From: Roseomonas fluvialis
GTDB lineage: Bacteria; Pseudomonadota; Alphaproteobacteria; Acetobacterales; Acetobacteraceae
Direction of reading: 5' to 3'
Assembly (NCBI RefSeq): GCF_022846615.1
Contig: NZ_AP025637.1
Location: forward strand, 124,001 to 188,000
DNA: 64,000 nucleotides
Shown: in pieces, positions 51,449 through 59,506 of the stretch
Layout: every line of letters begins with the position of its first letter
Position numbering within the stretch: position 1 is the stretch's first letter
Made by a program: the position numbers and the translations under genes
Notes under the pieces: generated by a model
What the model was told of the DNA's origin: nothing
The model's input: only the letters and a program-made list of their open reading frames with translations
Databases searched by the model: none

Positions 51449-52915
51449 CTACGGAAGCCGCGCTGCTGCGCTAGTCAGCGCGGACTTCATCACCTTCGCA
51501 ATCTCATGGGCCATCAGCGGCGGAACGGCGTTGCCGATCTGCCGGAAACTGGGGTTCATCGTCCCTTCGAACAGGAAGCCATCGGGGAACGACTGAAGCC
51601 GCGCTGCTTCCCGAACCGAGATCGTGCGGGCCTGCTTTCCGTCGTAGTGGATATGGGAATATGTGTCCTTGCCGATGTGGGCCATCAGCGTCCGCACCGG
51701 GAAGTCGGCCCGCAACTTCCACCACCTGTTGGGAAACTTGCTCGGATCATACGGCGGGACCATCTGGTCGTGCAGTTCGGTCCAGGCCTTCATCGTGGGC
51801 GTTAGGCCACGGCGCCGTGCTTCGAGTTCGAACAGCCGCGTGGCTGTCCGGTGGGCTTCGGGATACTCCGCCCCCGCCGGCATCGCCTTGAAGATCGCGC
51901 CGTCCCGGGGGAGGTAGCGGATCGCATGGTCGATCACGCCGCCATCGGTGACGTAGCCCGGCCAGTTACGCATGTCGGACGCATAGCGCGAGACATCGGC
52001 ACCCCCCGCGTAGGGCAGCCAAGTGTCTTCACCGAACCGCCGGGCACCGCGCTTCACGCTGGAACCCAGAATTGCAGGCAGGTCGCCAATGGCATCCTGC
52101 GCCGAGACCGGGGCGGGCAGACTTTCGTCACCCAGATCTGGTTGGACGTAGCCCGCACCCCCCAGCAGATCGACATAGCGGAGCGCCACAGCACGGGTGC
52201 CCGCATAACCGGGCGGCAGCCGCATGTGATGTGTCGCTTTCGGGAAGGTCGGCCGGATACCGAGTTCCTTCCGATACGCGATGAGGAAGACGCGGTCCCG
52301 CATCTGGGGGACGCCATGGAAGGCGCTGTTCAGCAGGCTATACCGGGCGTCGTAGCCCATGGCCGAAAGCGTTTCGACCATCTCCTCCACGATGTTGTGT
52401 CCGCCGTAGTGCAGGATGTCCGGGACGTTCTCCATCAGGATGCTGATGGGCTTCATCGCCCGCACATACGCGAGATAGCGGAGGTAGAGGTTTCCGCGCG
52501 GATCGACCTTGAAGGCCTCCGGATGCTCCGCGACTTCGCGCAGTTTCGCCCGCCCGACGCGGGCATAGGCCTGACACGGCGGGCCACCGACCAGGACATC
52601 CACCGCGTCTTCGACGGGACCTAGACCGAGTTCGGCGCAGAGGTCGCTTGGTTCGGTCTTGGTGATGTCCCGTGCGCGAGCATGCGCTTCGAACTCAGCA
52701 TGACCGCGATGGAAGTTCTTCGCGTGGGCGCGCGCGGCCTGTCCGTCAAACTCAATCGCCGCCGCGATCTGGAAGCCGGCACGCTGGAAGCCGAGGCTGA
52801 TACCTCCGCACCCGGAGAACAGGTCCACCACGCGAGGCTGCGCGCCTGACGCAAGACGCTCCAGTTTCCGTGCGATAATAGGGTCCGCCACGCGCGAGCC
52901 GACAAGCATATCCAT
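51449..52915 (-). CDS. DNA cytosine-5 methyltransferase
   Basis: A 488-residue m5C methyltransferase with the ordered motifs: I DLFSGCGGIS (31-40), IV GPPCQAYARV with the catalytic Cys114, VI ENVPD (162-166), VIII QMRDR (204-208), then a long target-recognition region (about 215-420), IX REAARLQSFPDG and X GNAVPPLMAHEI. It would protect host DNA from the neighbouring nuclease. A Vsr gene follows upstream on the same strand, as expected for sites whose methylated cytosine deaminates to thymine. Site specificity cannot be read from the sequence. Confidence 0.95.
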   Translation of the reverse strand: MDMLVGSRVADPIIARKLERLASGAQPRVVDLFSGCGGISLGFQRAGFQIAAAIEFDGQAARAHAKNFHRGHAEFEAHARARDITKTEPSDLCAELGLGPVEDAVDVLVGGPPCQAYARVGRAKLREVAEHPEAFKVDPRGNLYLRYLAYVRAMKPISILMENVPDILHYGGHNIVEEMVETLSAMGYDARYSLLNSAFHGVPQMRDRVFLIAYRKELGIRPTFPKATHHMRLPPGYAGTRAVALRYVDLLGGAGYVQPDLGDESLPAPVSAQDAIGDLPAILGSSVKRGARRFGEDTWLPYAGGADVSRYASDMRNWPGYVTDGGVIDHAIRYLPRDGAIFKAMPAGAEYPEAHRTATRLFELEARRRGLTPTMKAWTELHDQMVPPYDPSKFPNRWWKLRADFPVRTLMAHIGKDTYSHIHYDGKQARTISVREAARLQSFPDGFLFEGTMNPSFRQIGNAVPPLMAHEIAKVMKSALTSAAARLP

Positions 52916-52997
52916 CGGGCGGTCCTTCCCCGGGTTCGGTCCTCACCAACCGATCACACTGGAAGGCCGCAATCTGCGATACGCCACCGTGACCGCG

Positions 52998-53417
52998 TCA
53001 AGCCCGAACCGGGCCTAAGATGTCGGCCGCGCGACGTAGCACAGCCTCGGCATCTTGCCGAACGTCGCATTCCCAGATCACCAGCAGCCGCCAGCCGAGG
53101 GCCAGCAGAGCCGCTTCGTTCCGGAGGTCCCGGGCGACATTTCCGTCTAGCTTCTTCAGCCACCAGTCGGTCCGGGACTTCGGCAGGGCGGAATTGGCGC
53201 AGCCATGGCGGTGGAAGAAGCACCCCCGAACCTCAATGGCGATCCGCCGGGAGGGGAAGACGATATCCGGTGATCCTGGCAGGTCCCGGCGATGCAGCCT
53301 GAACCGATAGCCGATGGCGTGCAGGCCGCGCCGGACAGTCAGTTCCGGCTTGGTATTCTTCCCCCGGATCGCGGCCATGTTGCGGCTGCGCGCCTCCAGG
53401 CTGATCCTGTCGGCCAT
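52998..53417 (-). CDS. vsr: Very-short-patch mismatch endonuclease
   Basis: A 139-residue Vsr endonuclease: RSRNMAAIRGKNTKPELTVRRGLHAIGYRFRLHRRDLPGSPDIVFPSRRIAIEVRGCFFHRHGC and the later WEWECDVR-like end (VIWECDV). Vsr nicks 5' of T in T:G mismatches left when 5-methylcytosine deaminates, and usually accompanies m5C methyltransferases. The Asp in PGSPDIVF and the His-Cys region FFHRHGC are present. It starts 82 bp upstream of the methyltransferase start. Confidence 0.94.
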   Translation of the reverse strand: MADRISLEARSRNMAAIRGKNTKPELTVRRGLHAIGYRFRLHRRDLPGSPDIVFPSRRIAIEVRGCFFHRHGCANSALPKSRTDWWLKKLDGNVARDLRNEAALLALGWRLLVIWECDVRQDAEAVLRRAADILGPVRA

Positions 53418-53427
53418 CCGCGCGACG

Positions 53428-53721
53428 CTACGGTAAGGTTGCCAGCGTCGCCTTCCGGGCGGCTTCGAACGCTTCTGCGGCCTCCCCGAAGGGCCGCTGC
53501 GGGTCGCACAGGGGACGGACCATCATCAGCGTGGGCTTAGGCCGGCGCTTCCAGTAGCCGCCCTTCAGCACGGCCAGCCACCCGGACAGACCCCGTTCCG
53601 CCAGTTGCGTCTCGGCCTGCTGAAGTTCCTCCGGCGTCGGGTCCGAATGCCGGCCTAAAGTGACGTGGCGACCATCCGTGCCGAGGATGATCCACCGGGT
53701 TTCGAGCGCGACCTTCTCCAT
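53428..53721 (-). CDS. Hypothetical 97-aa protein
   Basis: A small soluble protein, ETRWIILGTDGRHVTLGRHSDPTPEELQQAETQLAERGLSGWLAVLKGGYWKR, with a beta hairpin start and a helical end. ATG at 53721 has GAAGGA at good spacing. It lies just upstream of vsr on the same strand (10 bp), so it may belong to the same transcript. Family not recognised. Confidence 0.55.
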   Translation of the reverse strand: MEKVALETRWIILGTDGRHVTLGRHSDPTPEELQQAETQLAERGLSGWLAVLKGGYWKRRPKPTLMMVRPLCDPQRPFGEAAEAFEAARKATLATLP

Positions 53722-53778
53722 GGTCAGTCCTTCCATCGAACGCACCTTAGCACGGGGCGGATTTGCACGGTCGCACGG

Positions 53779-54432
53779 TCACAGTCCCCAGAGCGCCAGG
53801 GCCTTCTCGGCACCGGCCCGGTCATCCCGGATGCGATAGACCAGTTGCCGGGACAGGCCGGCCTCGCGTGCGATGGAGGCCACCGCTTTGTCCTGCGCGA
53901 GGAGGTCCGCCACTGTCGCGATCTGCGCCCGGGTATAGGTCGGCTTCCGGCCCAGATACGCGGTGGTGTCGTTCTCCTTCTTGTGGGCGATTCCGGCAGC
54001 CTGGGCTTCCTTGGTGGCCTCGGCCTGGGCCTGCGCGGACGCCGCCATGAAGCCGATCAGCGCATCCCGCACCGCCATCTGCATGGGGTCAGTGGTGGAC
54101 CCGTCGAAAGTCATGCCGTTGATGATGGTCCGGACGATGACACCCCGGGCGAGCAGGATGCGCAGAGTCGCGGTCACGTCCGCATAGTTCCTGCCGAGAC
54201 GGTCGATCCACCGCACCACCAGCACGTCGCCCTTCCACAACAGATCGAACAGGCGGCGACCCTGTGGGCGATCCTGGAGTTTGGTCGAGACCCCCGACAC
54301 GCCTTCGTCGAACAGGACATGATCGAAGACGAAGCCAGCCGCCTCGGCCTGGGTGCGCTGATGGGCGGAAGTCTGTTCGGCGGTGCTTACGCGTCCGTAG
54401 AGGATCGTCTTCATGGGGTCGCCATCTGTCAT
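53779..54432 (-). CDS. Serine recombinase (resolvase/invertase)
   Basis: A 217-residue small serine recombinase: nucleophile Ser16 in ILYGRVSTAEQ, the GVSTKLQDRP and VVRWIDRLGRN motifs, and a C-terminal helix-turn-helix (ASIAREAGLSRQLVYRIRDD). It could resolve co-integrates or invert a DNA segment of the element. The target is not obvious; short palindromes lie in the 425 bp upstream. The family call is secure. Confidence 0.92.
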   Translation of the reverse strand: MTDGDPMKTILYGRVSTAEQTSAHQRTQAEAAGFVFDHVLFDEGVSGVSTKLQDRPQGRRLFDLLWKGDVLVVRWIDRLGRNYADVTATLRILLARGVIVRTIINGMTFDGSTTDPMQMAVRDALIGFMAASAQAQAEATKEAQAAGIAHKKENDTTAYLGRKPTYTRAQIATVADLLAQDKAVASIAREAGLSRQLVYRIRDDRAGAEKALALWGL

Positions 54433-54857
54433 CTGGGGTGGTGTCTTTTAAATAGGCTGTCCAGAAGTCGTGGGTCAACCCTAAATTACGCATTTCGCGC
54501 TGGTCGTTGATGTGTCCGCAAGGGCATACTGTAGATTACAGTGGGCCTCAGCGTCGAATGCCACTTGGCGGACCCGGGTTGTATGGTCGACGGATCTGGC
54601 CGTGCAGTGGCGTGCCGGCGTTGACCTGACCGGACTCCGGCCCGGTTTGGATCAGGCCAGCCACCACACCGCCAAGGCGGGCGCGAAGGCGGGGTCATTG
54701 TTCCCGCCCTCACGCCGCACTCAATCATCGCGACCTGGGAAGCCGCTCCAGACGCACGACCGCAATCTGGTCGTGCGCCTGCACGAAGGCCGATGGACAG
54801 CGGCGGGGCCTCATCCGTCCTTGCAGACCCGCCAGGACCCGTTGGTGACCGGGCACC
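54433..54857. other. Gap upstream of the resolvase, no convincing gene
   Basis: Holds a perfect dyad ACTGTA-GAT-TACAGT (54528-54542) and TTTAAAT-like AT-rich sequence next to the resolvase start, which could be recombinase binding (res-type) or operator sequence. Longer open frames here lack codon or homology signs. Confidence 0.4.
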
Positions 54858-55601
54858 CTACTTTGCCATTAGTCGCAGTATCACGGCCGCCTGCGCTACG
54901 TCGTCAGCGAGAGGGCCGTCCTCATTGACGATTCGCAGCATCGCATCGAGGTCATGGTCGCTGAACTTCGCCAAAAGATCGTCCAGCACTTGGATCACAC
55001 CCTCCCTGCGTCCGAACCCAGGGTTGGCTTCCGCGATGCGGTGAAAGGCAAGTGCGCATTCTTCGGAAGGCTCACCCCAACGAAACCCAAGCATCTTGGC
55101 GACCAGCATATCGAGCAGCGTGTCCCTTGGGGGAAGATGACGACCCCGAATGCGGCTGATTATTTTGGACATGCTGCGCTGCGCTTCTCGACCGCCATCG
55201 ACTGGCTTCAATTCGGAATCGTCATCGGCGGGACGCTCGACGGGGACCGCAAGCCAGAGATCAATATTGAAGTAGTCCGGCTCCTCCCAGTCTTCACACG
55301 AGTCACGCCAGACGAGGTACGCCTTGGCGCCGGGTGGAGCAGCTATGCCCACACCCACACCATCGGCGATGCTCGACGCTGGGTGAAAGCCGTGCGGGAG
55401 TAGCTCAGCATCCAATATCGCCTTGTCGGGCGAGGTATCGATGCTGTGGCTTACACGCAGCCACATCCATCCCGACGCGAGAACCTGCCTCCGGTTCTCT
55501 TGTCGCTCCATCAAACGCGCGTGTTGTCGATCAGGATCGTTGAATCCGGTGCTTGCGATAAGCGCGCGAAGCATTTCGCTCGGATTTTTGGCCATGGTCA
55601 T
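54858..55601 (-). CDS. Hypothetical 247-aa protein
   Basis: A soluble, mostly acidic protein: MLRALIASTGFNDPDRQHARL at the start, PGAKAYLVWRDSCEDWEEPDYFNIDLWLAVPVERP in the middle and helical IQVLDDLLAKFSDHDLDAMLRIVNEDGPLADDVAQAAVILRLMAK at the end. No family recognised. ATG at 55601 overlaps the stop of the AlpA-like gene (ATGA) with GAGGAG eight bases upstream, so the two are coupled. It may be an element maintenance or regulatory gene. Confidence 0.6.
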   Translation of the reverse strand: MTMAKNPSEMLRALIASTGFNDPDRQHARLMERQENRRQVLASGWMWLRVSHSIDTSPDKAILDAELLPHGFHPASSIADGVGVGIAAPPGAKAYLVWRDSCEDWEEPDYFNIDLWLAVPVERPADDDSELKPVDGGREAQRSMSKIISRIRGRHLPPRDTLLDMLVAKMLGFRWGEPSEECALAFHRIAEANPGFGRREGVIQVLDDLLAKFSDHDLDAMLRIVNEDGPLADDVAQAAVILRLMAK

Positions 55602-55954
55602 CCTGGTAGCTCCTCGCCACCAAATAGTGTCCTGACCGATTCGGTCGCGGCGCGTTCGCCAACGCGCCCTCCCTTGGGCATCCAGTTTCTCGGATCAAGA
55701 TCAGGGACGAGGCGCGGATCATCGAGGCCAACGCGCCTGCGTCGATCCTCTCGCTCTTTCCAGATCGCCACGTCCGCCTCGATCCAGTAGCGCCGTCCGG
55801 TGACGGTGTGTCGCATCGGCGTGGGGAAGGGATTGTGGGTCGACTCGCGGCGCAGATAACGGTGCAGGGAAGTGCGCGAGTTTATAAGGCCGAGCTTCTT
55901 CAACTCGGTAGAATCCAACAGGCGCGTGCCCGTGGTGCTGAGGTTGGTGATCAT
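55598..55954 (-). CDS. AlpA-like helix-turn-helix protein
   Basis: A 118-residue protein with an AlpA/MerR-like DNA-binding pattern: LLDSTELKKLGLINSRTSLHRYLRRE and the wing GRRYWIEADVAIWKERED. Such proteins act as excisionase or recombination directionality factors and often sit next to tyrosine integrases, as here (227 bp from int). It is coupled to the 247-aa gene downstream. Confidence 0.7.
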   Translation of the reverse strand: MITNLSTTGTRLLDSTELKKLGLINSRTSLHRYLRRESTHNPFPTPMRHTVTGRRYWIEADVAIWKEREDRRRRVGLDDPRLVPDLDPRNWMPKGGRVGERAATESVRTLFGGEELPG

Positions 55955-56181
55955 TCTCTAGTACCGGCGACGATACGCGTCGCATAAGGTCAATCAGCAC
56001 CTCGCGGCGCTGGCATCTGCGGCCTCCGACCAACGCCCTGCGCTGGGTGCGGGATTGTAGCCTGTCCGCTGCTCCGAGGAGCAGCTTTGCCTTCCAACCG
56101 AGGAAGGGTCACGGCAACCACGAGGGCTGCCGGGGGTGTGACGCAGCGGCATCATACCAGCGGCGAACCCCCCACCCAAAT

Positions 56182-57747
56182 TCATTCGGCGGCCCGCATC
56201 GGCAACGCGATCATCGCCGCAGTCACTCCGGTCGCGACGGCATCGCGCCGCTGCTGCTCGGCCTCGACGGCCTGCACGACAAGCGCCTGCCATTCCGTCA
56301 ACACGCGCAGCATGGCGTCCACGCGCTTCGACTGGTCGTAACGCCACGTCACGCCCATCCGAGCACCGTTGGAATGATGCAGCAGGCGCTGGATAATGCT
56401 CTCCTCGGCGTTCAGGCGATCACCGCACTCGGTGGCGACCCCGGTTCGGAAATCATGGATCGTCCACTCGTCCCCTTCCGGCATGTCCGAGCAGCGCGAC
56501 CTCAGGCGGACCATCAAGGTCTGCCACCCGGCGAAGGCGGTCCGCCCGGCGGTCACGGAGAAGACGTGGTCGCCGCCCACGCCGCGCTGGTCCGCCATCT
56601 CGCGCAGCATGTCCACGGCCAACGACGGCAGCGGCATCAACTGCGGGCGCTTGCCGCCCTTCATCCTCCACGCAGGGACGTCCAAGCGCGGGCCGATGAA
56701 GGCGGCCGGGTCCAGCATCAGCACGTTCTCGGCGGCATCGACGCCCTTCACCCAGGACCACATCAGCCCGGTGAGTTCCTCGCGTCGAAACGGTAGCAGG
56801 ATGAGCAACCTGACCAGCACGCGGACATGCACCGGCTCGTCTTCAACGGCGAGCCAAATGCGGGCGAAATGGCCCACGCGCAGCACCCGCTTCGTGCCGT
56901 CGTTCAACCTCTGCTGACTCGGCTCGATCTTCACAGGGCGCCGGAGCACAGGCGCGACACCGGGTGGCAGGATACCTTCCTCGGTAGCCCAGTTCAGCAT
57001 GTGCTTGACCTGCGTGTGCAATCGGTTCGGAAGCGTCGTCACCTTCCGCTTGGTGCTGTCCACAGGGCGCCCCTTGCGGCGTTTCAAGGTCTGGGCGTTC
57101 GCCTGTTCAGGTTCCGCCTCGCCTGACGCCTTCGCGGTCACCTTCGTCATCACCTTGCTGTAGAGCGTGGCGATGTCGCGCTGCGTCAGGTCGATCAGGC
57201 GATGGTTGCCGAGGTCGGGTTCCATGTGATTCCGAAGCAGACGCTCGGCGTTGGTCACGTAGCCTGCGGTGTTGCCCTTCCCGGTCAGGTAGTCCTTGAA
57301 CTGGCCGATGGCCGTCGTCACCGTGATGGCGCTGGCCGGGTTGAACGCCGCGACAGTGACGCGCGGATCGCGGCCAATCGCGACCGCCGCCGCCGCCTCG
57401 GACGCCTTCTTCCGCGCCTCGGCCACATTGGCCGCGTCCAGCCTGACGGAGCGGAACTTGCGCGCAACGCCCTCGCCGGAGGTCGGGCGCCACTTGAAGT
57501 AGAACGCGCGGGTGCCATTGGGCCGAACCCTTGCCACCAACCCCTTTTGGGTGCGGTCGGTGATGTCCACCGCCTTGGTCAGGCGCTTGGCGGCGAGGTC
57601 ATCAAGCTTCCTGTCGGTCAGGTTCGTGCGCCGAGATTGCCGGGGCAGCTTCGGTGCCGGGGCGGTGGCGGCCGGCGCGGGAGCGGCGGTCGGACGCCGG
57701 GCTGCATAGGTGGGTTGGTTGCGGTTCGGCGGGGTGCTGGCGTCCAT
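56182..57747 (-). CDS. Tyrosine-type site-specific integrase
   Basis: A 521-residue integrase with an N-terminal DUF4102-like arm region (about 40-130) and a SAM-like core-binding domain. The C-terminal catalytic domain has Arg321 (LPFRREELTGLMW), His431 and Arg434 (IHDFRTG), His457/458 (LLHHSN) and Tyr470 (VTWRYDQ). All five catalytic positions are present. It ends near attR and reads away from it, and arm-like repeats flank the element. It should integrate and, with the AlpA-like factor, excise the element. Confidence 0.95.
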   Translation of the reverse strand: MDASTPPNRNQPTYAARRPTAAPAPAATAPAPKLPRQSRRTNLTDRKLDDLAAKRLTKAVDITDRTQKGLVARVRPNGTRAFYFKWRPTSGEGVARKFRSVRLDAANVAEARKKASEAAAAVAIGRDPRVTVAAFNPASAITVTTAIGQFKDYLTGKGNTAGYVTNAERLLRNHMEPDLGNHRLIDLTQRDIATLYSKVMTKVTAKASGEAEPEQANAQTLKRRKGRPVDSTKRKVTTLPNRLHTQVKHMLNWATEEGILPPGVAPVLRRPVKIEPSQQRLNDGTKRVLRVGHFARIWLAVEDEPVHVRVLVRLLILLPFRREELTGLMWSWVKGVDAAENVLMLDPAAFIGPRLDVPAWRMKGGKRPQLMPLPSLAVDMLREMADQRGVGGDHVFSVTAGRTAFAGWQTLMVRLRSRCSDMPEGDEWTIHDFRTGVATECGDRLNAEESIIQRLLHHSNGARMGVTWRYDQSKRVDAMLRVLTEWQALVVQAVEAEQQRRDAVATGVTAAMIALPMRAAE

Positions 57748-57780
57748 TCATCGGTCCATGAGGTGGTGGTCGTCCCGCCT

Positions 57781-57811
57781 GTGGCACACGCTGTGGCACA
57801 GAACGAACAGG
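57781..57811. repeat. Right copy of GTGGCACA-type repeat (candidate integrase arm site)
   Basis: Two GTGGCACA units 12 bp apart followed by GAACAGG, as at 44528. It lies just upstream of the integrase start, about 125 bp from attR. Confidence 0.6.
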
Positions 57812-57933
57812 CGGGCGGTCGTGTTTCACCCGCGTTATCGCACATGTCCCACCCCGGACTCGATATTCTAATCAAGCGTTTATGCAGAATGGTGGACCAC
57901 GACTGGAACGTGGCTGGACCTCATTGCGGGGGC

Positions 57934-57962
57934 CTCCCAGACGTGAAGCCTCCCTGTTGACT
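57934..57962. repeat. attR: 29-bp direct repeat at right end of integrated element
   Basis: Exact copy of 44446-44474. To its left (inside the element) is the integrase; to its right are a terminator and chromosomal genes. Confidence 0.75.
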
Positions 57963-57964
57963 TA

Positions 57965-58001
57965 GGCCCGGCGCCCTCGTGGCAGCCGGGCCTTTCTTTT
58001 T
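57965..58001 (+). terminator. Intrinsic terminator of the right sRNA copy
   Basis: GGCCCGGC (57965-57972) pairs with GCCGGGCC (57985-57992) around a 12-nt loop, followed by TTTCTTTTT. The tail is identical to that of the left copy, while the loop differs. Confidence 0.88.
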
Positions 58002-58114
58002 GCGCGCCGCAATCGGCGCCCGGCCTCGACCGTTGCAACCCATGCGTGCGCATGGATATCCCCGCGACCGATCCTGCTGTAGGCTCCCTGTCCACGGACA
58101 TCACGAGGCGCATC

Positions 58115-58537
58115 ATGGCTGACATCTACCTGTGCGGGCATGGCGAGTGGAAAACCAACGGCGTTCCGTCCGGCTTCGCGAATGTGCCGGCGCGCACCAC
58201 CGTTCATTTCTACACGCCGATCGGCCGCTTCCTCAGCATCGACCAGGCGATGGCGATCATGGGCAAGGGCCCGGGTGCGCTGCAGCCGGACCAGTCCGTC
58301 GGCGCCTACCGCACGGTCACGGACCTTGCCCTGTATCCGGCGCCGGAAATGCGCGTGCGCTTCATGACCGCCGCGCTGAACGCCGGCGCCACCGCGGTCA
58401 TGGTCGATCATGACAGCATGCTGAGCGACCTGCTGACCGAATATGCCGGCCATGACGTGCACTGGCTGGCCTGCCGCGTCCGCTTCTCCGGCCTCGACAC
58501 CACCGAGGGCGGCTTCAACGACGACTACATGCTCTGA
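58115..58537 (+). CDS. Hypothetical 140-aa protein
   Basis: A soluble protein starting MADIYLCGHGEWKTNGVPSGF with FYTPIGRFLSIDQAMAIMGKG, then ATAVMVDHDSMLSDLLTEYAGHDVHWLACR. The GHG-then-VDHD pattern loosely recalls Stv-like putative adhesin domains, but this is weak. GAGG lies seven bases before the ATG. It sits 21 bp before cbpA in the same direction, so it may share its transcript. Function unknown. Confidence 0.6.
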   Translation: MADIYLCGHGEWKTNGVPSGFANVPARTTVHFYTPIGRFLSIDQAMAIMGKGPGALQPDQSVGAYRTVTDLALYPAPEMRVRFMTAALNAGATAVMVDHDSMLSDLLTEYAGHDVHWLACRVRFSGLDTTEGGFNDDYML

Positions 58538-58558
58538 CCCGCGGGGCACCGATCCGAC

Positions 58559-59506
58559 ATGGCCGCAGACCCCTACGCGACCCTGGGTGTTCCGCGTGAC
58601 GCCACGCCGGAAGCGATCAAGCAGGCCTATCGCAAGCTGGCGCGTCAGCACCACCCGGACCTGAACCCCGGCAACCCCGATGCCGAGGCGCGTTTCAAGG
58701 CGGTCGCCGCCGCGAACGACCTGCTGTCCGACCCCGATCGCCGGGCCCGCTTCGACCGCGGCGAGATCGACGCGGAGGGGCAGGAACAGCGCCCCGCCGG
58801 CGGCTACCGCCGGTATGCCGAGGAAGCCGCCGGCGAACGCTATGGCCCGCGCGCCGGCGGGCCGTATGGCGGCCCGTATACGGACTCGCAGGCCGGCGGC
58901 CCGACGCCCGACGACATCTTCGCCGAATTCTTCGAGGCCCGCCGCCGCGCCCAGGCCGCCCCGCATCGCGGGGATGACGAATCCTACCGGCTTGCCGTGC
59001 CGTTCCTGTCGGCCGTCGCCGGCGCCACCGAAGTGCTGACACTGCCGGATGGTCGCACGCTCAGCGTCAAGATCCCGCCGGGCGTCGAGACCGGCCAGGT
59101 GCTGCGCCTGCGCGGCCAGGGCGGCGCCGGCTGGAACGGCGGACCCGCCGGCGATGCACTGATCGAACTGAGCGTGCAGGACCATCCGCTTTACCGGCGC
59201 GACGGTAACGACCTGCGTATGGACCTGCCGGTCACGCTGAAGGAAGCCGTGCTGGGCGGCGCGGTCGAGGTGCCCACGCCCTTCGGCGCGCTGCGCGTGA
59301 CGCTGCCGCCGCACAGCGATACCGGCCGGCAGATCCGCCTGCGCGGCAAGGGTGTCGCGGCGCATGGTACGCGCGCGGCGGGCGACCTGTTCCTCACGCT
59401 GCGCGTCATGGTGGGCCAGCCCGATGCGGCGCTGGAGGCCTTCCTGCGTGACTGGGTGCCCGAACACCCCAACGACCCGCGCGCCGGGCTGGAGGCAGGG
59501 GCATGA
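58559..59506 (+). CDS. cbpA: DnaJ-like co-chaperone CbpA
   Basis: A 315-residue J-protein: J domain at the N-terminus with HPD at residues 32-34, a Gly/Tyr-rich linker (about 75-130), and two beta-barrel C-terminal substrate-binding domains, without the Cys-rich zinc region of DnaJ. This is the CbpA layout. It stimulates DnaK and binds unfolded protein. Its stop overlaps the cbpM start (ATGA). The immediate upstream gene is unrecognised. Confidence 0.93.
   Translation: MAADPYATLGVPRDATPEAIKQAYRKLARQHHPDLNPGNPDAEARFKAVAAANDLLSDPDRRARFDRGEIDAEGQEQRPAGGYRRYAEEAAGERYGPRAGGPYGGPYTDSQAGGPTPDDIFAEFFEARRRAQAAPHRGDDESYRLAVPFLSAVAGATEVLTLPDGRTLSVKIPPGVETGQVLRLRGQGGAGWNGGPAGDALIELSVQDHPLYRRDGNDLRMDLPVTLKEAVLGGAVEVPTPFGALRVTLPPHSDTGRQIRLRGKGVAAHGTRAAGDLFLTLRVMVGQPDAALEAFLRDWVPEHPNDPRAGLEAGA

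Larger units (their letters stand above)
44446..57962. mobile_element. Integrated genetic element (about 13.5 kb) in an sRNA gene
   Basis: Bounded by a 29-bp direct repeat and flanked by chromosomal-type genes. Inside are a tyrosine integrase at the right end, an AlpA-like regulator, a serine recombinase, a winged-helix protein, a rolling-circle-type Rep protein, an AT-rich spacer, a Panacea-domain protein, a restriction-modification set and unknown genes. Base composition drops below that of the flanks in several places. No conjugation (type IV secretion) or phage structural genes were recognised, so it may be a mobilisable or satellite-type element. Confidence 0.8.
57890..58001 (+). ncRNA. 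Second AbcR-like sRNA or sRNA remnant (right copy)
   Basis: The 29-bp repeat, the CTCCC/CCTCCCTG unpaired stretches and a terminator recur here. The sequence upstream of the repeat differs from the left copy, though a hairpin CCACG-ACTGGAA-CGTGG is found at about 57896. It may be the second member of a tandem sRNA pair, as in rhizobia, or a new 5' end fused by integration. Promoter and 5' end are uncertain. Confidence 0.4.

Noticed and set aside
54486..54928. Small open frames on both strands upstream of the resolvase
   Set aside because: Arg/Pro/Ser-rich composition, no start sites and no family resemblance.
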